Of a stretch of 27,280 bases of DNA, positions 15,864 to 23,030 are shown piece by piece (position 1 is the first letter of the stretch; every line of letters starts with the position of its first letter). The position numbers were made by a program, and so were the translations under genes. This DNA comes from an uncultured Rubellimicrobium sp. (GTDB lineage Bacteria; Pseudomonadota; Alphaproteobacteria; Rhodobacterales; Rhodobacteraceae): positions 1-27,280 of the forward strand of contig CADCUU010000137.1 of the NCBI GenBank assembly GCA_902805995.1. Reading direction: 5' to 3'. Below the pieces are notes generated by a model that saw nothing but the letters and a program-made list of their open reading frames with translations, made no database searches and was not told the DNA's origin.

Positions 15864-16778
15864 TCAGGCTGGGAGGCGGGTCAGTTCCACGGCAATCCTT
15901 GCGGCGAGGCGCGCATTGTTGAGCACAAGCTCGATGTTGGCCTCCAGGCTGCGCCCTTCTGTCAGGTCGAAGATGCGGGACAGGAGGAAGGGCGTGACGG
16001 CCTTAGCGCTGATGCCCTGGGATTGGGCCTCCTGCAGCGCCTGGGCGATGACGGGCGCGAGAATATCGGCGGAGATCTCGTGTTCGGCGGGGATCGGGTT
16101 GGCGACGAGCTGCCCGCCGGGTAGACCCAAGGCGCGGCGCATTCGCTGGGCGGCCGCGATCTGGGTGGGGGCGTCCATGCGAAGGGGCGCTTTGAGGCCA
16201 GAGGCGCGGGACCAGAAGGCGGGAAGCTCGTCTTGGCCGACGGCGATGACGGGGACGCCTAGGGTTTCAAGAACTTCGAGAGTCTTGGGGAGGTCGAGGA
16301 TGGCCTTGGCGCCGGCCGCGACGACGGTCACGGGGGTCTGGGACAGTTCCTGAAGGTCGGCGGAGATGTCGAAGCTCAGCTCCGCCCCGCGATGGACGCC
16401 GCCGATGCCGCCCGTGGCGAAGACCTCGATCCCGGCAAGACGCGCGGCAATCATGGTGGCGGCGACGGTGGTCGCGCCTGTCCCCCCGGTCGCGAGGCAG
16501 GCGGCCATGTCGGCACGGGACAGCTTGGCGACGTCCTTGGCTTGCGCGAGCGCGGTCAGTTCGGCCTCGGCGAGGCCCACGCGGAGGCGGCCGTCCATGA
16601 CCGCCATCGTCGCTGGGACTGCACCATGGGCGCGAATCTCGGCCTCGACACGACGGGCGGTCTCCGCGTTGCGGGGCCAGGGCATACCGTGCGTGATGAT
16701 CGTGGATTCAAGGGCGACGAGGGGGAGGCCTTCGTGGCGGGCGCGTTCCACCCCGGGCGAGAAGTCCATGGGGATCAT
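15864..16778 (-). CDS. psuG: Pseudouridine-5'-phosphate glycosidase
   Basis: PsuG cleaves the C-C glycosidic bond of pseudouridine 5'-phosphate to uracil and ribose 5-phosphate. The 304-residue product matches the usual length. Motifs seen are VALESTIITHGMPWPRN (Glu24), ATGGTGATTVAAT, FATGGIGGVHRGAE, and VVAAGAKAILD, whose Lys158 corresponds to the catalytic lysine of the E. coli enzyme. The ATG at 16778 overlaps the TGA of the upstream kinase gene in ATGA (16775-16778), indicating coupled translation. A second in-frame ATG three codons later is possible. The kinase-glycosidase pairing makes the pathway assignment strong. No dedicated nucleoside transporter is adjacent. Confidence 0.95.
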   Translation of the reverse strand: MIPMDFSPGVERARHEGLPLVALESTIITHGMPWPRNAETARRVEAEIRAHGAVPATMAVMDGRLRVGLAEAELTALAQAKDVAKLSRADMAACLATGGTGATTVAATMIAARLAGIEVFATGGIGGVHRGAELSFDISADLQELSQTPVTVVAAGAKAILDLPKTLEVLETLGVPVIAVGQDELPAFWSRASGLKAPLRMDAPTQIAAAQRMRRALGLPGGQLVANPIPAEHEISADILAPVIAQALQEAQSQGISAKAVTPFLLSRIFDLTEGRSLEANIELVLNNARLAARIAVELTRLPA

Positions 16779-17668
16779 GTGGGGTTGTCTCCCGAGACAT
16801 AAAGGGCTGCTGCGCGGAGCGCGCGGGACAGGGATTCGTCGCGGCCCGCGCCTTCGCGCTCGGCCACGATATGGGCGGCCATGAAGGTGTCGCCCGCGCC
16901 GGTTACCCGGGTCACGAGCACCTCGGGTGGGACTTGAGTGAGCACACCGACGGGGTCCCCGCACGAGGCGGAGCGGCCCCCGTCGGTGACGAGGACCCGA
17001 CGCGCGCCGCGGGCGAGGAGGCCCTGCGCTGCATCCGCCGAACTGTCGAAGTCGCGCTGACAGAGGATGCTCGCCTCCTCCAGGTTGACGTAGACCGTGA
17101 CGCCAGGATGAGCGAGCAGCGGAAGAAGACGCTCGGCTTTTCCAGGGCTTGCGGGGGCAACCCGAAGATCTGCGCGAGCAAAGAGCGGTGATGCGGCGAT
17201 CCGGGCCAGGAGATCGAGTGTCAGGTTTCCGTCAATCGCCACGAGCCCCTGCCAGGGGTCGTCGGGGGAGCCCAGGCGTCCATCCTCCAGCGGCCTCAGG
17301 ATCTTGTCGCCGGCAGCTTCGAGGGAATGCGCGTCGGCGATGGCGGCGATCAGGCCGTTGCCGCCTTCGATCGCCATGTAACGATCGGTCGGCAAGTCCT
17401 CGGAGAGATATGCATATTCCGTCAGAAGGCCCATCAGAGCGGCCTCAGAGACGAGTTGTTCGCCCTCCGGGTCGCGGCCGATCGCCGTCAGGATCGCGGG
17501 GCGGAGACCGAAGCGGCGGAGAGTCATGGCGATGTTCATGGCGACGCCGCCGGGGATGCGGGTAATGCGGCCCGGAACGTCCGCGCCCAGCCGCATGTGC
17601 GATGGAGTGCGGCCGATGATGTCCCAAAGGACGGAGCCGATGCAGAGGATGTCGGGGGCAGGGACCAT
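16775..17668 (-). CDS. psuK: PfkB-family sugar kinase, pseudouridine kinase
   Basis: The 297-residue protein is a ribokinase-like PfkB enzyme. It has N-terminal [13 protein letters not shown], the substrate-side glycine motif [15 protein letters not shown] (residues 41-55), and the C-terminal anion-hole and catalytic signature [12 protein letters not shown]. It overlaps the psuG start by four bases. Since PsuG needs pseudouridine 5'-phosphate, the kinase is assigned as PsuK, phosphorylating pseudouridine released from RNA turnover. Without the neighbour it could only be called a PfkB kinase. It is divergent from rpsB, with 260 bases between the two starts. Confidence 0.9.
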   Translation of the reverse strand: MVPAPDILCIGSVLWDIIGRTPSHMRLGADVPGRITRIPGGVAMNIAMTLRRFGLRPAILTAIGRDPEGEQLVSEAALMGLLTEYAYLSEDLPTDRYMAIEGGNGLIAAIADAHSLEAAGDKILRPLEDGRLGSPDDPWQGLVAIDGNLTLDLLARIAASPLFARADLRVAPASPGKAERLLPLLAHPGVTVYVNLEEASILCQRDFDSSADAAQGLLARGARRVLVTDGGRSASCGDPVGVLTQVPPEVLVTRVTGAGDTFMAAHIVAEREGAGRDESLSRALRAAALYVSGDNPT

Positions 17669-17928
17669 GGATCCGCAGTTGCCCCGACCGGGACGGCGGG
17701 GTCAACCGGGACAGCGCATTGCCGCTTCGCTTTGGGCCGGAGGGTCCGGCTATCCTGCCTCGGGGAGGGTCCGCGACACGGCGGCCCTTGCATACGGGCC
17801 CCGATGCCGCTAAGGCCCCCCCACTTCGCAGGCGAAGGCGGGCTTCGGGGGGAGAAATCCCTCGCGGTCCACCGGTTGGGGGAAACCCTGCACCCTTCGC
17901 CGAGGCTCAAACCGGAAAGGATACGAGC
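17669..17928. other. Intergenic and leader region upstream of rpsB
   Basis: This 260-base interval has no gene. It must hold the promoters of psuK (minus) and rpsB-tsf (plus). A possible plus-strand promoter is TTGCAT (17788-17793), 17 bases, TAAGGC (17811-17816). If correct, the rpsB mRNA has a leader of about 105 bases that contains the hairpin listed separately. Such a leader could host feedback control by S2, but that is inference. Confidence 0.4.
17816..17852 (+). promoter_or_regulatory. GC-rich hairpin in the rpsB leader
   Basis: A run of seven C (17816-17822) can pair with GGGGGG (17847-17852), and inside it CTTCGC (17824-17829) pairs with GCGAAG (17832-17837) around an AG loop. The element lies about 75 bases before the rpsB ATG. 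It may be an RNA regulatory structure; no known leader class is claimed. Confidence 0.4.
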
Positions 17929-18693
17929 ATGGCTCTTCCCGAGTTCACCATGCGCCAGCTTCTTGAAGCGGGCGTTCACTTCGGCCACCAGACCGCGCGC
18001 TGGAATCCCCGCATGGGGCCGTACATCTACGGCGCCCGCAACGGCATCCACATCCTCGACCTGACGCAGACCGTCCCGCTGCTGGACGAGGCGCTGCGCG
18101 TGATCCGCGATACCGTCGCCCGCGGCGGCCGCATCCTGTTCGTCGGCACCAAGCGCCAGGCCCAGAAGGCCGTGGCCGAGGCCGCCGAGAAGTCGGCCCA
18201 GTTCTACATGAACCACCGCTGGCTGGGCGGCACGCTCACCAACTGGCAGACCATCTCGCAGCGGATCGGCACGCTTCGCGCGCTGGACGAGGCTGCCGAG
18301 CGCGGCTTCGAGGGCCTGACGAAGAAGGAGCGCCTCGGCATGGAGCGCGAGCAAGCCAAGCTTCAGGCCAGCCTTGGCGGTATCCGTGAGATGGGCGGCG
18401 TCCCGGATCTCCTGTTCGTCATCGACGTGAACAAGGAGGACCTCGCCATCCAGGAAGCCCAGAAGCTCGGCATCCCGGTCGTGGCCGTCGTGGACACCAA
18501 CTGCTCGCCCAAGGGCATCGACTACGTGATCCCCGGCAACGACGACGCGGCCCGCGCGATCCAGCTCTACTGCGACCTCGCCTCGCGCGCGGCGCTGGAG
18601 GGGATGAGCACGCAGCTCGGCAATGCCGGTGTGGACCTCGGCGCGATGGAGCACCTCGCGGAAGAGACCCTCGAGGACTCGGCGACGGCCTGA
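17929..18693 (+). CDS. rpsB: 30S ribosomal protein S2
   Basis: From ATG at 17929, preceded by GGAAAGGA, the protein has 254 residues. The S2 signatures are clear: [38 protein letters not shown], then [14 protein letters not shown], and the second signature region [19 protein letters not shown], then [26 protein letters not shown]2 is one of the last proteins to join the 30S subunit. The composition differs from many neighbours, with codons ending strongly in C as expected for a highly expressed gene. An in-frame extension back to 17719 has no ribosome-binding site or S2 similarity. It forms an operon with tsf. Confidence 0.98.
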   Translation: MALPEFTMRQLLEAGVHFGHQTARWNPRMGPYIYGARNGIHILDLTQTVPLLDEALRVIRDTVARGGRILFVGTKRQAQKAVAEAAEKSAQFYMNHRWLGGTLTNWQTISQRIGTLRALDEAAERGFEGLTKKERLGMEREQAKLQASLGGIREMGGVPDLLFVIDVNKEDLAIQEAQKLGIPVVAVVDTNCSPKGIDYVIPGNDDAARAIQLYCDLASRAALEGMSTQLGNAGVDLGAMEHLAEETLEDSATA

Positions 18694-18726
18694 TCCCGCG
18701 ACGAGGGCCGTTCGCAAGACTTTCAT

Positions 18727-18749
18727 CGGGCGGGTGATACACCCGCCCG
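18727..18749 (+). promoter_or_regulatory. Perfect hairpin between rpsB and tsf
   Basis: CGGGCGGGTG (18727-18736), loop ATA, CACCCGCCCG (18740-18749) form a flawless 10-bp stem ending 21 bases before the tsf ATG, just ahead of its AAGGAG ribosome-binding site. There is no T-run. It could be an attenuator or an RNA processing and stability element that sets the S2 to EF-Ts ratio. Confidence 0.65.
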
Positions 18750-18770
18750 AATCCGTTCAAGGAGGATGAG

Positions 18771-19652
18771 ATGACGATCACCGCGACGATGGTGAAGGAG
18801 CTCCGCGAGAGCACCGGCGCCGGCATGATGGACGCCAAGAAGGCGCTGACCGAAACCAATGGCGACATGGAAGCCGCCGTGGACTGGCTGCGGACCAAGG
18901 GTCTGGCCAAGGCCGCCAAGAAGTCGGGCCGCACCGCGGCCGAGGGCCTCGTGGGCGTCGCCGTGGGCGAGGGCCGGGGCGTTGTGGTCGAGATCAACTC
19001 CGAAACCGACTTCGTGGCCAAGAACGCCGAGTTCCAGGCGCTCGTCCGCGACGTGGCGCGTGCCGCGCTGGGTGCGAACAACATCGAAGGCCTGAAGCAG
19101 GCGGATGTGGGCGGCAAGACCGCCGAAATCGCCGTGAACGAGGCCATCGCCCGCATCGGCGAGAACATGACGATTCGCCGCATGGGCGCGATCAGCGGCG
19201 AGACCGTGGTCTCCTACGTTCACAACGCTGCCTCCGAGGGCATGGGCAAGATCGGCGTGCTCGTCGCGCTGTCGGGCAACGACACCGGCTTCGGCCGTCA
19301 AGTTGCCATGCACATCGCCGCCGCGAACCCCGCCGCGCTGGACGAGGCCGCCCTCGACCCTGCGATGGTCGCCAAGGAGCGTCAGGTCCAGTTCGACATC
19401 GCCAAGGAATCGGGCAAGCCCGACGCCGTGATCGAGAAGATGCTTGAAGGCCGGATGAAGAAGTTTATGGCCGAGTCGACCCTGATGGGGCAGGCCTTTG
19501 TCGTGAACCCCGACCTGACCGTGGCACAGGCCGCGGCTGAGGCCGGCGTGCAGGTCACCGGTTTCGTGCGTCTCGCCGTCGGCGAGGGCATCGAGAAGGT
19601 GCAGGAAGACTTCGCGGCCGAGGTGGCCAAGATGAACGCGCCCCAGTCGTAA
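18771..19652 (+). CDS. tsf: Translation elongation factor Ts
   Basis: EF-Ts releases GDP from EF-Tu. The 293-residue protein starts at ATG 18771 after a consensus AAGGAGG. It has the N-terminal UBA-like segment with [17 protein letters not shown], the core motif [18 protein letters not shown] whose TDFVAKN contacts EF-Tu, and the C-terminal dimerisation half ([19 protein letters not shown], then [13 protein letters not shown]). Length is typical for alphaproteobacteria. It follows rpsB by 77 bases and ends before a good terminator, so rpsB-tsf is a two-gene operon here. Confidence 0.98.
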   Translation: MTITATMVKELRESTGAGMMDAKKALTETNGDMEAAVDWLRTKGLAKAAKKSGRTAAEGLVGVAVGEGRGVVVEINSETDFVAKNAEFQALVRDVARAALGANNIEGLKQADVGGKTAEIAVNEAIARIGENMTIRRMGAISGETVVSYVHNAASEGMGKIGVLVALSGNDTGFGRQVAMHIAAANPAALDEAALDPAMVAKERQVQFDIAKESGKPDAVIEKMLEGRMKKFMAESTLMGQAFVVNPDLTVAQAAAEAGVQVTGFVRLAVGEGIEKVQEDFAAEVAKMNAPQS

Positions 19653-19663
19653 GACGGGGCAGG

Positions 19664-19690
19664 GCGCCGGGCCGAAAGGTCCGGCGCTTT
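19664..19690 (+). terminator. rpsB-tsf operon terminator
   Basis: GCGCCGGGCC, tetraloop GAAA, GGTCCGGCGC (19664-19687, one G-T pair) forms a 10-bp stem followed by TTTGCTTT. It starts 11 bases after the tsf stop. Confidence 0.85.
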
Positions 19691-20003
19691 GCTTTAAAGG
19701 CTTCGTGTTTCAGAGGCTTGGTGTTTCGGCCAGGGCCAGAAACGGACGCGGCACCGTGCCGGGACAGGGCACGGTGCCGCCTCGGGGCCACCGCCGGGAC
19801 AGGGCGGGACCCGCAGCCCGGGTTTGCGGCGCAATTGCCACCTTCGGGTCCGAACCGGCCCTCCCGAAATGCCGGGTGTCATCCGCTTCGTCTGTTCTGG
19901 CCGCAACGGCCAACTGCTCTTGCTCAATGACGGCCTTTTGCCGCAGGACGGAGTGCCGCGCGAGTGCGGGATTCCTGACCTCGGGACGGCGCTGCGCCTG
20001 TTG
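19691..20003. other. Highly structured gene-free spacer between tsf and the luxR-type gene
   Basis: No reading frame here looks like a protein. A 13-bp perfect hairpin is formed by GCGGCACCGTGCC (19748-19760) and its complement (19768-19780). The sequence GCCGGGACAGGGC occurs twice (19758-19770 and 19793-19805). Further pairs are CCGCA/TGCGG (19811-19815 and 19825-19829) and TTCGGG/CCCGAA (19843-19848 and 19863-19868). It may hold the terminator of the minus-strand gene, or a folded RNA. Confidence 0.5.
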
Positions 20004-20807
20004 TTAGGCGTCGATCGTGAACATCTGGTTGTAGAACGCAGCTTTGAGCACCGCCTGCGCCGTGGTTTCCACGTCCAGGGCCTCACGTGCGAGGCGGAGG
20101 TGCTTTTCCACGGTCGCCGCGGTCAGACCCATCAGCAGCGCAATGTCCTGCGCCGTCTTGCCGTCGCCGACCCACTGCAGAACCTCGCGCTGCCGCTGCG
20201 TGAGCTGGCGCGAGCCGCTATAGGGCAGGGTCAACAGCTTGAGGTGGAAGACGTTGTTCATGACCGTGATGGTAGGGCCGTGCTGCGCCCAGAGGCTGTC
20301 TACATCCTCCTGGGTCAGCCCCGGGCGTGCGCAAAGGCCGATGCCGCCCTTGGCGCGCTGCGACACGGACCGGAAGCTGATCGTGTAGCCCGCCACGACG
20401 CCCAGCTTGCGGTTGAACTCCATGGTCTTGACCTCGGCCGGCGTGAAACCGCCCTTGGCGATCTGGTCGGCGATCCAGGACCAGGAGCAGGCTCCGTCGT
20501 TCTCCACGGCCCACCGCACCATGGGACCGTTGGCGTAGAGCCCATCCTCGATATAGGGCCGCATGTAGGCGGCTGGCAGATTGGTGAGGACCACCCAATC
20601 CTGCGGATCGCCGAGCGACCGGCCACTGCGGTAGCGCGTGTAACCGTAAAGCAGGCGATCGAAGCCGAAGGAGGCCATGGCATCCAGATGGAGCCGCCAA
20701 AGGCTTTCGACAGACGTCGCGTTGTTCACGCGATCCAGATGGATAACCAGATCCTGCATGCGGGTAGGAATAGCACCTCTGCCAAGGATCGCATCTAGTT
20801 TTTGCAT
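20004..20807 (-). CDS. LuxR-family regulator with autoinducer-binding domain, no LuxI partner in view
   Basis: The 267-residue protein has an N-terminal autoinducer-binding type domain (about residues 30-180: FGFDRLLYGYTRY, LTNLPAAYMRPYIEDGLYA, GPMVRWA) and a C-terminal LuxR helix-turn-helix (about 204-258: LTQRQREVLQWVGDGKTAQD, then TAATVEKHLRLAREAL). Against the usual TNYPxxWxxxYxxxxYxxxDPVV pattern it has Tyr81 in place of the conserved Trp, keeps Tyr85, and has Gly94-Pro95 in place of Asp-Pro. Two lactone-contacting residues are therefore altered. No luxI homologue occurs in the window, so it is a candidate solo regulator. The start at 20807 is weakly supported; Met17 (20759) is the alternative. 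It follows the histidine kinase gene on the same strand after 161 bases. Confidence 0.88.
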   Translation of the reverse strand: MQKLDAILGRGAIPTRMQDLVIHLDRVNNATSVESLWRLHLDAMASFGFDRLLYGYTRYRSGRSLGDPQDWVVLTNLPAAYMRPYIEDGLYANGPMVRWAVENDGACSWSWIADQIAKGGFTPAEVKTMEFNRKLGVVAGYTISFRSVSQRAKGGIGLCARPGLTQEDVDSLWAQHGPTITVMNNVFHLKLLTLPYSGSRQLTQRQREVLQWVGDGKTAQDIALLMGLTAATVEKHLRLAREALDVETTAQAVLKAAFYNQMFTIDA

Positions 20808-20907
20808 CCGCAGGCTGAGTTGCGTGGTGGGCGCGCAAGAGTAGTGCCTGGTCTGGTGCGGACGCTCTGGGAGGCCCTGTTACAGCCTTCGCCACGCACT
20901 CATTTGA

Positions 20908-20923
20908 CATAATATATATTATG
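20908..20923. promoter_or_regulatory. AT-rich 16-bp palindrome upstream of the luxR-type gene
   Basis: CATAATATATATTATG is a perfect palindrome in an otherwise GC-rich region, overlapping a perfect TTGACA (20904-20909). It lies about 100 bases before the luxR-type start and 45 bases after the kinase stop. It probably belongs to the promoter or operator of the luxR-type gene. It does not have the CTG/CAG ends expected of a lux box. Confidence 0.5.
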
Positions 20924-20968
20924 CGACTTTCGGGTGTACCCCTCCCGGTGTCGCCTGGGCCGCCCCTC

Positions 20969-22006
20969 TTACTCCACCGGCAGGACGATCGTGAAGCGCG
21001 TGCCTTTGCCGATCTCGCTCTCGATCCGGAGCCGCCCACGGTGGCGGCTAATGATGTGCTTGACGATGGCGAGGCCCAACCCCGTCCCGCCGACCTCGCG
21101 CGAGCGATGGGTGTCCACGCGGTAGAACCGTTCCGTCAGGCGCGGAATGTGATGGGCTGCGATCCCTGGGCCGTGGTCGCTAACGGAAAAGCGTATCCCG
21201 ACACGGCGCAGGCCCGGCTGCTCGGCCGGGCCCGACAGCGCGACCGTTACGGGTCCGCCGCGTCCGCCGTACTTGATCGCGTTCTCGATAAGGTTGGTGA
21301 GGACCTGCCGCAACTGGCCGGCATCGCCCGGAACGGTGAGCGGAAGGTCCGGCAGGTCGAGCTTGATCTCGGTCCCTGCTTGAGCCGCCAAGGGTCCGAG
21401 AGTGGTCGCCACGGAGCCCGCCAGCGCGCGCAGGTCCACGCGTTCCGTCGGGCGGCGGCGTTCGTCCGCCTCTACCCGGCTAAGGCTCAGCAGGTCGTCC
21501 ACAAGGCGCGCCATACGTTGCGCTTCCCTCAGGATGATGCCGAGGAACCGCTCGCGCGCCGCATGATCGTCGCGGGCCGGGCCGCGGAGAGTTTCTACGA
21601 AGCCCAGGAGCGCAGTCAGCGGGGATCGCAACTCGTGGCTGACATTGGCCACGAAGTCGCGCCTGATCTGGCCGGCTTCCTCGACGGCGGTCGTGTCCTC
21701 GAAGCTGACAAGGATGCGTCGCCCGCTGGCCCAGGGCACAGCCCGGGCGCTGGCACGCCACGTGGTGTCGCGGTTGCCGTCGCGGCCGAGGTAACGCGCC
21801 TCGCGCGGGACCCCGTCCCTCAGGGTCGCTTCCACGATGTCGAGGATCGCGGGCTGGCGCAGGACAGTGATGTAGTGGCGGCCGGTGGCATCATGGCCGA
21901 ACAGCGCGGCCGCGGCGGGATTCGCGGCCTCGACCCGCTCGCTCCGGTCGATCAGGAGCGTCGGGGCCGGCAGGGCCGAGATGAGGATCTGGGCATCGGG
22001 CGACAT
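20969..22006 (-). CDS. PhoR-like sensor histidine kinase without membrane spans
   Basis: From ATG at 22006 the protein has 345 residues: an N-terminal PAS domain (about 5-110, ALPAPTLLIDR, then AANPAAAALFG), a HisKA dimerisation helix with FVANVSHELRSPLTALLGF (phospho-accepting His124), and a HATPase domain with the N box NLIENAIKYG, DHGPGIAAHHIPRLTERFYR and GGTGLGLAIVKHI. The core is closest to PhoR-type phosphate-sensing kinases. No membrane segment or periplasmic loop is present, so the kinase should be cytoplasmic. No phoB, pst or phoU gene is adjacent, so the phosphate role is only suggested by similarity. A longer reading to 22123 adds 39 non-conserved residues. It is divergent from the small receiver-like gene at 22196. 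Confidence 0.85.
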   Translation of the reverse strand: MSPDAQILISALPAPTLLIDRSERVEAANPAAAALFGHDATGRHYITVLRQPAILDIVEATLRDGVPREARYLGRDGNRDTTWRASARAVPWASGRRILVSFEDTTAVEEAGQIRRDFVANVSHELRSPLTALLGFVETLRGPARDDHAARERFLGIILREAQRMARLVDDLLSLSRVEADERRRPTERVDLRALAGSVATTLGPLAAQAGTEIKLDLPDLPLTVPGDAGQLRQVLTNLIENAIKYGGRGGPVTVALSGPAEQPGLRRVGIRFSVSDHGPGIAAHHIPRLTERFYRVDTHRSREVGGTGLGLAIVKHIISRHRGRLRIESEIGKGTRFTIVLPVE

Positions 22007-22195
22007 CGCCGGAGCAGTAGACCGTCCTGCTGGCCTGCGGAACCGGAATCGATGCGATGTCGCCGGTTTGGCTTGGTTGGTGGCGCATCCCTGCCAAGGT
22101 GAGCCGCTTATCTGGGGACACATCCCGTGCTGGTCTTGTTGTTCGGTGCGCGTCCATGCGACAGAGCCGGAAACAGTGGGGTGTCAGTCGAGTCG

Positions 22196-22525
22196 ATGAT
22201 CCTGGTGATCGGAAACCTCAGAAGCTGGGAACGCGAAGGTCGGGCGGTGCCGGTCCTTGAGGGCTTCCGCTTTGTGAGCCTCGACAACCTGGACCAGGAG
22301 CATGTCACCGATCCTGTGCCGGATGTGATCCTGTCGGCCCTGATGGGCGAGAATTTCGATGCGGTAGACGTGGCCCGTCGACTTGCGGAGCTAGGGTTCA
22401 CGGGCCGCTACAGGGCGCTGTCCAACATTATCCCCAATGCCGACAGCATCCGGGGTGAGATTCGCGAAGTGGCGCCGGATCTCGAGTTCGACCTCTTCCT
22501 TCTCAGGCCGACCTACGGAGCGTAA
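22196..22525 (+). CDS. Small conserved-type protein resembling a degenerate receiver domain
   Basis: The 109-residue product reads as an alternating strand-helix protein: ILVIGN, FRFVSLD, PDVILSALMGENFDAVDVAR, RLAELGFTGRYRALSN. The third block follows the receiver-domain pattern (PDxxLxDxMMPxxDGxxVxRxLRxxG), but the phospho-accepting Asp position is Ala48, the acidic pocket at the N-terminus is absent, and there is no clear conserved Lys near the end. I therefore see it as a possible non-phosphorylatable receiver-like protein; this is inference from pattern only. ATG 22196 is chosen; a GTG at 22181 in frame is an alternative. It is divergent from the PhoR-like kinase, and its last 23 bases overlap the end of the convergent carbonic-anhydrase gene. 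Confidence 0.7.
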   Translation: MILVIGNLRSWEREGRAVPVLEGFRFVSLDNLDQEHVTDPVPDVILSALMGENFDAVDVARRLAELGFTGRYRALSNIIPNADSIRGEIREVAPDLEFDLFLLRPTYGA

Positions 22526-23030
22526 GCTTGCGGGCGAAGCGTTGAGCGTTTTCAGCATAGTGCTCTGCCGAGCGGCGCAGTCGCGCGACGCCCTCGTCGT
22601 CGAGAGAGCGGACGGCTTTGGCCGGGCTGCCCATGATCAGGCTCCGCACCTCGAAGGACTTGCCTTCGGTGACCAGGGACCCTGCCCCGACCAGTGAATC
22701 CGGCCCGATCCGCGCCCCGTTCAGCACCGTGGCCGACATCCCCACGAGGCTGTTCGCCTCGACGATGCAGCCATGCAGCATGGCCTTGTGGCCGATCGTG
22801 CAGCCTGCGCCGATGGTCAGGGGAAATCCCCAATCGGTGTGCAGACAGGACATTTCCTGGACGTTGGTGGCCTCGCCCAGTTCTATCCATTCGTTGTCTC
22901 CGCGCAGCACGGCTCCGAACCAGACTGAGGCGCGAGCGCCGATGCGGACCCGGCCAATGATCTGGGCATCGGGCGCGATCCAGGCCGTGGGGTGGATCTC
23001 GGGCCCCTGCCCCTCAAGCTCCCAGATCAC
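22503..23030 (-). CDS. Gamma-class carbonic anhydrase / hexapeptide-repeat protein
   Basis: Read from GTG at 23030, the 175-residue protein is a left-handed beta-helix made of hexapeptide repeats ([20 protein letters not shown], then [18 protein letters not shown]). Histidines in CLHTD and in GHKAMLHG match the three metal ligands of gamma carbonic anhydrases (PaaY/YrdA/CaiE-like). Activity as a carbonic anhydrase is not assured, since many homologues are inactive when tested. The start overlaps the gmk stop in GTGA (23027-23030), so it is translated from the gmk mRNA. The 3' end overlaps the convergent small gene by 23 bases. Confidence 0.87.
   Translation of the reverse strand: MIWELEGQGPEIHPTAWIAPDAQIIGRVRIGARASVWFGAVLRGDNEWIELGEATNVQEMSCLHTDWGFPLTIGAGCTIGHKAMLHGCIVEANSLVGMSATVLNGARIGPDSLVGAGSLVTEGKSFEVRSLIMGSPAKAVRSLDDEGVARLRRSAEHYAENAQRFARKLTLRRSA

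Noticed and set aside
19710..20007. Short frames on both strands after tsf, considered as a luxI or a transposase remnant
   Set aside because: None shows LuxI or transposase motifs. They pass through perfect hairpins and have poor codon composition for this genome.
20908..20923. Reading the AT-rich palindrome as a lux box
   Set aside because: Lux-type boxes are about 20 bp with CTG/CAG ends; this 16-bp site has neither.
22007..22123. Upstream extension of the histidine kinase
   Set aside because: The 39 extra residues are Arg/Pro-rich, carry no membrane span and precede the natural PAS domain start.
22127..22195. Upstream ATG at 22127 for the receiver-like protein
   Set aside because: The 23 extra residues are not part of the strand-helix pattern, and there is no ribosome-binding site before it. 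The GTG at 22181 remains possible.
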